From NCBI GenBank assembly GCA_903893935.1, contig CAITOD010000538.1, forward strand, positions 1 to 5,081: 5,081 nucleotides of DNA, written 5' to 3'. The translations under genes were made by a program, and so were the position numbers. The notes under the pieces are model-generated. The model did no database searches. It saw only the letters and a program-made list of their open reading frames with translations, and was not told the origin of the DNA. Positions 1-5,081 of this stretch are shown piece after piece; the stretch's first letter is position 1; every line of letters begins with the position of its first letter. Source of the DNA: an uncultured Sphingomonadales bacterium. Lineage in GTDB: Bacteria > Pseudomonadota > Alphaproteobacteria > Sphingomonadales > Sphingomonadaceae.

Positions 1-223
1 CGGCCGCCTCGATCGCGGCGGCGCCCATATGGCCGGGAATGTCGATCAGCGGCGGCACTTCGACCAGCGTGAACGGCAGGCACAGCATCAGCACGATCAG
101 TGCAATGCCGGGCCAGCTCAGCCAGGGCAGCAGGCTGGTTTTCCCGCGCAAGGGCCAGAATGCGGTCGACCAAAACGCCATCGACCAGACCGGTGGCCCT
201 GGGCGCGCCACATCAGGCGTCAT
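1..223 (-). CDS. N-terminal part of a predicted integral membrane protein, function unknown
   Basis: An open frame on the minus strand runs from an ATG at 223 to the left edge with no stop, giving 74 codons; the gene is cut by the window. The N-terminus ([14 protein letters not shown]) is followed by a Trp-rich stretch and a hydrophobic segment at about residues 35-53 (core [12 protein letters not shown]), which looks like a first transmembrane helix. Directly after it comes [19 protein letters not shown]-hydrophobic-D-x-P-x-H motif just after the first helix is, from memory, typical of large multi-spanning membrane proteins of unknown or glycosyltransferase-like function, so more helices probably lie beyond the edge. 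A second in-frame ATG at 181 (residue 15) is an alternative start, and the frame also stays open upstream of 223. The ribosome site before 223 is weak (TTGGGCAG about 5 bases away). The gene diverges from mutS. Membrane character is fairly sure; function is not. Confidence 0.68.
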   Translation of the reverse strand, partial: MTPDVARPGPPVWSMAFWSTAFWPLRGKTSLLPWLSWPGIALIVLMLCLPFTLVEVPPLIDIPGHMGAAAIEAA

Positions 224-234
224 TGGCGCACTGC

Positions 235-294
235 CCAATTTCCGATTTCCAAATTGGCGCTTTGCAAAATGGCGTCGCGCAAATTGTCGATATC
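235..294. repeat. Degenerate 15-bp tandem repeat in the region upstream of mutS
   Basis: Three adjacent 15-base units begin at 250, 265 and 280: CAAATTGGCGCTTTG, CAAAATGGCGTCGCG and CAAATTGTCGATATC. The first ten bases of units 2 and 3 each match unit 1 at 9 of 10 positions (consensus CAAATTGGCG), while the last five diverge. A weaker unit in the same register occupies 235-249 (10 of 15 matches to unit 1). The array is A/T-rich compared with its surroundings and lies between the divergent starts of the membrane protein and mutS. Spaced copies of a 10-base core could be binding sites for a regulator, but no known operator is recognised. Chance or an A/T-rich promoter region is the alternative. 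Confidence 0.45.
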
Positions 295-345
295 CTGACC
301 GTGCATGGTTTGATCGCGCCGAATTCTGGTTTAGCCCCCGGTGCT

Positions 346-2958
346 GTGAGCACCAATGCCCCAACTCCGATGATGGCGCAATATCTGGCGCTGAAGGCCC
401 AGGCGGAAGACTGCCTGCTGTTTTACCGGATGGGTGATTTTTTCGAGCTGTTCTTCGACGATGCGCGCGCCGCCAGCCAGATTCTCGATATTGCGCTTAC
501 CAGCCGGGGCGAACACGCCGGCAGCGCGATCCCGATGTGCGGGGTGCCGGTGCACGCGGCCGAAGGCTATCTCGCCCGGCTGATCCGCGCCGGGTGCCGC
601 GTGGCGATTGCCGAACAAGTCGAAACGCCCGAGGCGGCACGGCAGCGCGGCGGCTCGAAAGCGCTGGTCGCGCGCGACATCGTGCGGTTTGTCACCGCCG
701 GCACGCTGACCGAAGAAGCGCTGCTCGAACCGCGCCGCGCCAATGTGCTTGCCGCACTGTGCCTGGTGGGGGACCAGGTCGGGCTCGCCGCGTGCGACAT
801 TTCGACCGGGCGGATGGAGCTTGAACACTGCGCGCCCGATGCGCTGGGCGCAGCGCTTGCGCGGATCGGGGCGAGCGAAACGATCGTGTCCGAAGCCGCC
901 GCCGGGCAAGGGCTGGCGGTGCCCGATCACGCGGTGCCGCGCCCGGTGCGCACGTTCGATGCGGCACGCGGCGAGGCCGTGCTGTGCGAAATTCACGGCG
1001 TCGCCACGCTCGACGGGTTTGGTGCGTTTTCGCGCGCGATGCTCGCGGCGGCGGCGGGGCTGATCGCCTATCTCGATCATGTCGGGCGCGGGCGCCTGCC
1101 GTTTCTGCTGCCGCCGCAGGCGCGCGCGGTCGAAGCGACAATGGCGATGGACGAGGCGACCCGCGCCAGCCTCGAAGTGACCGTGGCGTCGGGCGGCGGG
1201 CGGCGCGGCAGTCTGGTCGAGGCGGTCGATCGCTGCGTGACCGGAGCGGGCGCGCGGCTGCTCGCCGAAGACTTGTCGGCACCGCTTACCGAAAGTGCCG
1301 CGATCCGTGACCGGCTCGAACTGGTCAGCTGGCTGCACGACGATCCTTTGCTGCGCGGCGATGTGCGCGCGCGGCTGCGCGCCGCACCCGATATCGGCCG
1401 CGCGATCGGGCGCGTGGTGGCGGGGCGCGGCTCGCCGCGCGATCTGGGCCAGTTGCGCGACGGGCTGGGCGAAGCGGCGCGGCTGGCCGACCTGATCGGC
1501 ACGGCGGGCGACTTGCCCGGCCTCGCGCGCGCGCTGCTGCCGCATTTGCGCGGGCACGGCGCGCTGGTCGATCTCTTCACCCGCGCGCTGGTGCCGGCGC
1601 CACCGACCGAACGCGGGCAGGGCGGGTTCATCGCCGAAGGCTATGATGCAGCACTCGACGAATTGCGCCGCATGGCCAGCCATTCGCGCCGTGCGATTGC
1701 CGCGCTCGAAGCGAAATATCGCGATGAGACCGGGGTCGCGGCGCTCAAGATCCGCCACAACGGCGTGCTCGGCTATTTCATCGAAGTGCCCGCGCGCCAC
1801 GCCGACCGGCTGATGGCGCCCGACAGCGGCTTTACCCACCGCCAGACAATGGCGGGCGCGGTGCGCTTCAACGCGCTGGCGCTGCACGAGGAAGCGAGCC
1901 GGATTGCCGAAGCGGGCGGGCACGCGCTCGCCGCCGAAGACGCGCATTTCGAAGACCTGACCGCGCACGCCGTCGCCGCGCGCGAAGCGATTGCGCGCAC
2001 CGCCGCCGCCCTGGCGCGGCTCGACGTGGCCGCAGGGCTGGCCGAACGCGCGGCCGAAGGCGGCTGGAGCCTGCCGCGCGTGGTCGCCGAGCCGGTGCTG
2101 GAGATCGCCGGCGGGCGCCATCCGGTGGTCGAAGCGGCGCTGGCTGCGCGCGGCGAACGGTTTGTCGCCAACGATTGCAGGCTCGCGCCCGAAGACCGGC
2201 TGTGGCTGGTCGGCGGGCCCAACATGGGCGGCAAATCGACCTTTCTGCGCCAGAACGCGCTGATCGTGCTGCTGGCGCAAGCGGGCAGTTTTGTGCCCGC
2301 CGAAACCGCGACGATCGGCGTGGTCGACCGCCTGTTCAGCCGCGTGGGCGCGAGCGACAATCTGGCGCGCGGGCGCTCGACGTTCATGGTCGAAATGGTC
2401 GAGACGGCAGCCATTCTGGCGCAGGCGACGCCGGCGAGCTTTGTCATTCTCGATGAAGTCGGCCGCGGCACATCGACGTACGATGGCCTTGCGCTCGCCT
2501 GGGCGGTGGTCGAGGCGGTGCACGAAGTCAATCGCTGCCGCTGCCTGTTTGCCACGCATTATCACGAACTGACGCGGCTGGCCGAAACCTGCATGTCGCT
2601 TTCGCTGCACCACATGCGGGCGCGCGAGTGGAAAGGCGATCTCGTGCTGCTCCACGAACTGGCGCAAGGTCCCGCGGACAAGAGCTATGGCCTCGCCGTC
2701 GCGCGGCTCGCCGGGGTGCCGCAATCGGTGCTGCGGCGCGCGCGATCGGTGCTCGACCGGCTGGAAAAGGGCCGCGCTGCAACCGGAGGCCTTGCCGCCG
2801 GGCTCGATGACTTGCCGCTGTTTGCCGCCGCGATCGAAGCCGCCGAAGACAAAGTCGATGCCTTGCGCGAGAAGCTGAACACGCTCGATATCGACGCGCT
2901 GAGCCCGCGCGCCGCGCTCGAGGTGCTCTATGATCTCAAACGCGAGGCAAACAGTTGA
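346..2958 (+). CDS. mutS: DNA mismatch repair protein MutS
   Basis: MutS binds base mismatches and small loops in newly replicated DNA and, with ATP, recruits MutL to start repair in the cytoplasm. From the GTG at 346 the product has 870 residues, close to the 853 of E. coli MutS. The mismatch-reading motif G-D-F-F-E lies at residues 30-34, with the conserved Phe32 and Glu34. Connector, core and clamp regions fill the middle, including HNGVLGYF at about 471. The ATPase domain has Walker [10 protein letters not shown] (624-632), Walker B ILDE (Asp703-Glu704) followed by GRGTST, and FATHYHEL (735-742). The C-terminus has DDLPLF (821-826), resembling a beta-clamp-binding motif, and a helical tail like the oligomerisation region. 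The start is uncertain: GTG 346 gives [17 protein letters not shown] 370 gives MMAQYL, and GTG 301 is also in frame. None has a good ribosome site. The nucleosidase gene follows without a gap. Family identity is certain. Confidence 0.97.
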   Translation: MSTNAPTPMMAQYLALKAQAEDCLLFYRMGDFFELFFDDARAASQILDIALTSRGEHAGSAIPMCGVPVHAAEGYLARLIRAGCRVAIAEQVETPEAARQRGGSKALVARDIVRFVTAGTLTEEALLEPRRANVLAALCLVGDQVGLAACDISTGRMELEHCAPDALGAALARIGASETIVSEAAAGQGLAVPDHAVPRPVRTFDAARGEAVLCEIHGVATLDGFGAFSRAMLAAAAGLIAYLDHVGRGRLPFLLPPQARAVEATMAMDEATRASLEVTVASGGGRRGSLVEAVDRCVTGAGARLLAEDLSAPLTESAAIRDRLELVSWLHDDPLLRGDVRARLRAAPDIGRAIGRVVAGRGSPRDLGQLRDGLGEAARLADLIGTAGDLPGLARALLPHLRGHGALVDLFTRALVPAPPTERGQGGFIAEGYDAALDELRRMASHSRRAIAALEAKYRDETGVAALKIRHNGVLGYFIEVPARHADRLMAPDSGFTHRQTMAGAVRFNALALHEEASRIAEAGGHALAAEDAHFEDLTAHAVAAREAIARTAAALARLDVAAGLAERAAEGGWSLPRVVAEPVLEIAGGRHPVVEAALAARGERFVANDCRLAPEDRLWLVGGPNMGGKSTFLRQNALIVLLAQAGSFVPAETATIGVVDRLFSRVGASDNLARGRSTFMVEMVETAAILAQATPASFVILDEVGRGTSTYDGLALAWAVVEAVHEVNRCRCLFATHYHELTRLAETCMSLSLHHMRAREWKGDLVLLHELAQGPADKSYGLAVARLAGVPQSVLRRARSVLDRLEKGRAATGGLAAGLDDLPLFAAAIEAAEDKVDALREKLNTLDIDALSPRAALEVLYDLKREANS
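2944..2947 (+). promoter_or_regulatory. Ribosome binding site (GAGG) inside the end of mutS, for the nucleosidase gene
   Basis: GAGG lies within the last codons of mutS. It is 7 bases before a TTG at 2955 that overlaps the mutS stop (TTGA), and 13 bases before the ATG at 2961. Spacing favours TTG and codon preference favours ATG. Either way, translation of the nucleosidase is probably coupled to the end of mutS. Confidence 0.45.
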
Positions 2959-2960
2959 CC

Positions 2961-3590
2961 ATGCCCGACACGCAACCCGCGCTGGTGTCGATGGCAGGAC
3001 GGCACGTGCTGTTCGTGATGGCCGCCGAAGCCGAATATGGCCCGCATTTGCGCGCGCGCTTTGCGCCGCTGTTTACCGGCGTCGGCCCGATCGAAGCGGC
3101 GATGAAGACTGCGTTGGGGCTGACGGCGCTGTCACGCGCGGGGCGGCGGCCCGATCTGGTGGTGTGCCTCGGTTCGGCCGGCTCGCAAGTCTGTCCGCTG
3201 GGCGAGGTGTTCCAGGTCTCAAGCGTGTCGTGGCGCGATATCGATGCCTCGCCGTTCGGGTTTGTCAAAGGCGTGACACCGTTTGTCGATCATCCGGTCG
3301 ATGTGCCGCTCTGCGCGCCGCTGCCGATCGCTTCGGCACGGCTGTCGACCGGCGGCAATGTGCTGTCGGGTGCGGCTTACGCGACGGTCGATGCCGATAT
3401 GGTCGATATGGAAACTTTTGCCGTGGCGCGCGCCTGCGCGCTGTTCGATGTGCCGCTGATGGGCTTGCGCGGGATATCCGACGGGCCCGAACCGCCCCGC
3501 GGCTTGCATGACTGGACCAATCTGCTTGGCCATCTGGATGAAGAGCTGGCGAGAGCGGTCGACATGTTGCCGAACGCGCTCGCCGGCTGA
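2961..3590 (+). CDS. 5'-methylthioadenosine/S-adenosylhomocysteine nucleosidase-like protein (PNP/UDP phosphorylase superfamily)
   Basis: Members of this family split the N-glycosidic bond of methylthioadenosine or S-adenosylhomocysteine, releasing adenine, and so clear by-products of SAM use in the cytoplasm. The 209-residue product carries the family landmarks. These are VLFVMAAEAEYG (residues 16-27, Glu23 or Glu25 as the N-terminal catalytic acid), GVGPIEAA (40-47), the glycine-rich LGSAGS (70-75), VDMETFAVA around Glu151 (the nucleoside-binding Met-Glu pair), and RGISDG with Asp174, the likely purine-protonating Asp. It is slightly shorter than E. coli MtnN (about 232). The exact substrate cannot be read from sequence; futalosine hydrolase and other nucleosidases share the fold. 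The start is ATG 2961, two bases after the mutS stop; TTG 2955 (211 residues) is better spaced from GAGG at 2944-2947, and ATG 2991 is a less likely third choice. Probably co-transcribed with mutS. It converges on the aldo/keto reductase with 13 bases between stops. Confidence 0.86.
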   Translation: MPDTQPALVSMAGRHVLFVMAAEAEYGPHLRARFAPLFTGVGPIEAAMKTALGLTALSRAGRRPDLVVCLGSAGSQVCPLGEVFQVSSVSWRDIDASPFGFVKGVTPFVDHPVDVPLCAPLPIASARLSTGGNVLSGAAYATVDADMVDMETFAVARACALFDVPLMGLRGISDGPEPPRGLHDWTNLLGHLDEELARAVDMLPNALAG

Positions 3591-3603
3591 TTCACCATGC
3601 GCT

Positions 3604-4620
3604 TTATCCCATCGGATACCTGATTTCGCGGCTGACGGCGTTGACCGCTTTCAGCGCGCTTTCGGGCAGGACCAGATCGGCGGCGGCGAAGATCGCATCG
3701 AGCTGGTCTTCGCGGCTCACTCCGACAATCGTTGACGCAACAAAGTCATGCTGTTTCGACCAGGCGACTGCAAAGGTCACCGGGTCGAGCCCGTGTTCGG
3801 CAGCGATCGCGGCAAAGCGTTCGGCCGAGGCGATCGACTGGTCGTTGACGAACCGCCGCGCCATCGCTTCCTGCCGTCCGCCCATCGCCAGATAGCTGGA
3901 AAACCGCGCGCCTTCGGGCCGCGCACCCTGGCTGTATTTGGTTGCCAGCACGCCGCCGGCGATCGGCGAATAAGGGATCAGGCTGACCCCTTCCTTGCGG
4001 CAGACTTGCGCGAGCTCGTCTTCGAAACGGCGGTTGTTGAGGCTGAAATTGTTCTGGATCGAGTGATAGCGCACCGTCCCCAGTTTTTCCGAGGCGGCGA
4101 TCGATTTCATCAGCCCCCAGGCGGTCTCGTTCGAACAGCCCGGCACGCGCACTTTGCCCGCGCGGACCAGTTCGTCGAGCACCTCCATGGTTTCATCGTA
4201 AGCGGTGTCGTGATCGGGCCAGTGCGTCTGGTAGAGATCGATATAGTCGGTGCCGAGCTTGGTCAGGCTTGCTTCGATGGCGACCGTGATGTTGCGGCGA
4301 TCGAGCGCGGTCTTGCCGTGGCGCAAGGGGCTCCTGAACCAGGTATGGCTGGGCCCCGAAACTTTGGTGGCGAGAATGATCGCGTCGCGCGGCTTGGTCT
4401 TGAGCCATTTGCCGACGATTTCCTCGGTCCGGCCGACCCATTTGGCATCGGGTGGAACCGGATAGCCTTCGGCGGTGTCGTAGAAATCGATGCCGGCTTC
4501 AAAGCTGCGGTCGAGAATGCGCAAGGCGGCGGCTTCGTCGGTCTGGCTGCCGAATGTCATCGTGCCCATGCAGATATCGGACACAACAATGGCAGACGTG
4601 CCGAGGCGGCGATATTGCAT
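3604..4620 (-). CDS. Aldo/keto reductase, Tas-like, NADP(H)-dependent
   Basis: This is a soluble TIM-barrel oxidoreductase that reduces aldehydes or ketones with NADPH; the natural substrate is unknown. The 338-residue protein opens with MQYRRLGTSAIVVSDICMG and GTMTFG, the usual first strand. The catalytic tetrad is complete: Asp48 and Tyr53 (DTAEGYPVPP), Lys86 (ATKVSGPS) and His133 (YQTHWP). Other family marks are LDRRNI (106-111), CSNETAWG (162-169), YSPIAGGVL in the second half, and a C-terminal STIVGVSREDQL typical of the cofactor phosphate-binding loop. The DTAEGYPVPP and KVSGPS strings and the overall layout resemble E. coli Tas (346 residues), though the insertion after the catalytic His of Tas is absent. 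The start at ATG 4620 is supported by AAAGG at 4633-4629, 8 bases upstream. It stands alone or downstream of the small membrane protein gene (90-base gap). Confidence 0.93.
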   Translation of the reverse strand: MQYRRLGTSAIVVSDICMGTMTFGSQTDEAAALRILDRSFEAGIDFYDTAEGYPVPPDAKWVGRTEEIVGKWLKTKPRDAIILATKVSGPSHTWFRSPLRHGKTALDRRNITVAIEASLTKLGTDYIDLYQTHWPDHDTAYDETMEVLDELVRAGKVRVPGCSNETAWGLMKSIAASEKLGTVRYHSIQNNFSLNNRRFEDELAQVCRKEGVSLIPYSPIAGGVLATKYSQGARPEGARFSSYLAMGGRQEAMARRFVNDQSIASAERFAAIAAEHGLDPVTFAVAWSKQHDFVASTIVGVSREDQLDAIFAAADLVLPESALKAVNAVSREIRYPMG

Positions 4621-4628
4621 CGGGGGGA

Positions 4629-4633
4629 CCTTT
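4629..4633 (-). promoter_or_regulatory. Ribosome binding site for the aldo/keto reductase
   Basis: On the minus strand AAAGG sits 8 bases before the ATG at 4620, followed by a C/G-rich spacer (TCCCCCCG). It supports this start over internal Met codons. Confidence 0.6.
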
Positions 4634-4668
4634 CGCGAGCGGATGATGAGCAGGCAGGGAGAAGGAAA

Positions 4669-4683
4669 GTTGCGCCTTGCAAC
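4669..4683. repeat. Short inverted repeat upstream of the aldo/keto reductase
   Basis: GTTGC (4669-4673) and GCAAC (4679-4683) form a perfect 5-base inverted repeat around the 5-base centre GCCTT. It lies 49 bases upstream of the reductase start codon, within the 90-base gap to the small membrane protein gene. The position would suit an operator, but arms this short can arise by chance in GC-rich DNA and no clear -35/-10 pair overlaps it. Confidence 0.25.
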
Positions 4684-4710
4684 CGGCTTGCCCCAGACGG
4701 GCGCATGGGG

Positions 4711-4869
4711 TCAAGAGGGGCCGCGCGTGCCCCGCCACCAGCGCCACGCGCCGTAGCCGGCAGTCGCCAGCGCCGCTGCAATCAGCAGCAGCGTGGCAAT
4801 CGTCGCAAGCCCGCTGACCACCAGCGAGCGCAGCAGATCGGCGACAATGGTGATCGCGGTTTTCACCAT
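4711..4869 (-). CDS. Small single-pass membrane protein, about 52 residues, hypothetical
   Basis: From ATG 4869 the product is 52 residues: a short start (MVKTAITIVADLLRSLVV), one long hydrophobic segment at about residues 18-40 rich in Ala, Leu and Ile, then a basic, aromatic tail (YGAWRWWRGTRG). Such a tail after a single helix suggests an inner-membrane anchor with its C-terminus in the cytoplasm; this is inference. AGGA at 4882-4879 lies 9 bases before ATG 4869. GTG 4866, 5 bases after a second purine run (AAGGGG), is almost as good. The frame opens further, to ATG 4983 (90 residues), but that start has only a too-close AAGG and adds a Lys/Gly/Ala-rich stretch of low-complexity look, so I prefer the short form. 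I do not recognise a family. It lies 90 bases upstream of the aldo/keto reductase on the same strand and could be co-transcribed with it. Confidence 0.5.
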   Translation of the reverse strand: MVKTAITIVADLLRSLVVSGLATIATLLLIAAALATAGYGAWRWWRGTRGPS

Positions 4870-4878
4870 TTCCCCTTT

Positions 4879-4882
4879 TCCT
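4879..4882 (-). promoter_or_regulatory. Ribosome binding site favouring the short start of the small membrane protein
   Basis: AGGA on the minus strand is 9 bases from ATG 4869 and is followed by a second purine run, AAGGGG (4877-4872), close to the alternative GTG at 4866. This purine-rich stretch is the best ribosome-binding signal for this gene and argues against the longer start at 4983. Confidence 0.45.
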
Positions 4883-5002
4883 GCACCGGCTTCCCGCGCG
4901 ATCTGAGCGCTTTTTGCGGCCTTCGCACCCGGAAACGGCCCGGTTTTCCCCGACCTTTTGCCGATCGGTCGCAAATTTATCATGCCTTGCGCGAATTGTT
5001 GC

Positions 5003-5012
5003 CGCTATAGCG
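5003..5012. promoter_or_regulatory. Perfect palindrome CGCTATAGCG in a divergent intergenic region; possible -10 element or operator
   Basis: CGCTATAGCG is its own reverse complement, so it offers TATAGC as a possible -10 box on either strand. On plus it would start a transcript about 40 bases before the GTG at 5056. On minus it would serve the small membrane protein gene, with TTGAAG (5030-5025) as a possible -35 at a short 15-base spacing. No well-spaced -35 is seen on plus. A promoter is plausible but unproven. Confidence 0.3.
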
Positions 5013-5055
5013 CGCGGCACCGTGCTTCAACTGGCCCCGAATTACAGGATCAATT

Positions 5056-5081
5056 GTGTCGTCTCGTTCGTCTGCCTTTGC
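5056..5081 (+). CDS. Possible start of a further gene, cut by the window edge
   Basis: AGGA at 5046-5049 is followed after 6 bases (TCAATT) by GTG at 5056, which opens a frame reading MSSRSSAF to the end of the window. The good ribosome-site spacing, and the palindromic TATAGC-containing site about 45 bases upstream, suggest a real gene start. Only eight full codons are visible, so no function can be given and the frame could close just beyond the edge. Confidence 0.4.

Noticed and set aside
254..312. Sigma-70 promoter for mutS using TTGGCG, TTGCAA or TTGTCG as the -35
   Set aside because: None of these has an acceptable -10 hexamer at 16-18 bases, so no promoter is annotated.
100..345. N-terminal extension of mutS to the ATG at 100
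   Set aside because: It would add 82 residues with no MutS similarity, rich in Arg, Ala and Ser, and would run through the divergent membrane protein start and the intergenic repeats.
331..2724. Very long open frame (797 codons) antisense to mutS
   Set aside because: It mirrors a GC-rich gene with strong third-position bias. The translation is rich in Arg, Ala, Gln and His with no recognisable domain, while the plus strand encodes an unmistakable MutS.
4690..4733. GC hairpins at 4691-4710 (CCCC/GGGG) and 4717-4733 (GGGGC/GCCCC) as a terminator for the small membrane protein gene
   Set aside because: Stems are only 4-5 bases, loops are 7-12 bases, there is no T-run on the minus strand, and one stem lies inside the coding region.
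4870..4983. Upstream 38-codon extension of the small membrane protein
   Set aside because: The ATG at 4983 has only an AAGG one base away, and the added stretch is Lys/Gly/Ala-rich with no recognisable feature. The 4869 start has a much better ribosome site. Not fully excluded.
3748..5010. 420-codon plus-strand open frame across the aldo/keto reductase and beyond
   Set aside because: It lies antisense to a full-length aldo/keto reductase with an intact catalytic tetrad. Its own translation has no domain and the biased composition of a shadow frame.

Overview
The window looks like ordinary chromosomal core DNA from a GC-rich alphaproteobacterium, most likely of the Sphingomonadales (Novosphingobium/Erythrobacter-like). 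The evidence is the strong G/C bias at third codon positions, the style of the MutS protein, and a nucleosidase that reads like the form I associate with alphaproteobacteria. This placement is inferred from the sequence alone. I see no mobile element, CRISPR array, tRNA or rRNA, and no convincing undescribed system.

Layout. Bases 1-223 (minus) hold the first 74 codons of a membrane protein that runs off the left edge. A 122-bp divergent intergenic region (224-345) contains a degenerate 15-bp tandem repeat. It leads into mutS (346-2958, plus), a complete mismatch-repair ATPase with all key motifs. A nucleosidase of the MTA/SAH nucleosidase family (about 2961-3590, plus) follows immediately, with a start that touches or overlaps the mutS stop, so the two are probably one transcript. 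Convergent to it, after only 13 bp, is a Tas-like aldo/keto reductase (3604-4620, minus). Upstream of the reductase on the same strand is a small single-pass membrane protein of about 52 residues (4711-4869, minus). The last part (4870-5081) is a divergent intergenic region with a perfect 10-bp palindrome. It ends in what may be the first codons of a further plus-strand gene (GTG at 5056).

Functional links. MutS recognises DNA mismatches. The nucleosidase would clear methylthioadenosine and/or S-adenosylhomocysteine. The reductase is a generic NADPH-dependent carbonyl reductase. No shared pathway is evident, and the mutS-nucleosidase pairing is best read as an operon of convenience. The points most worth a second look are the period-15 repeats upstream of mutS, the start-codon questions for mutS and the nucleosidase, and the small membrane protein.
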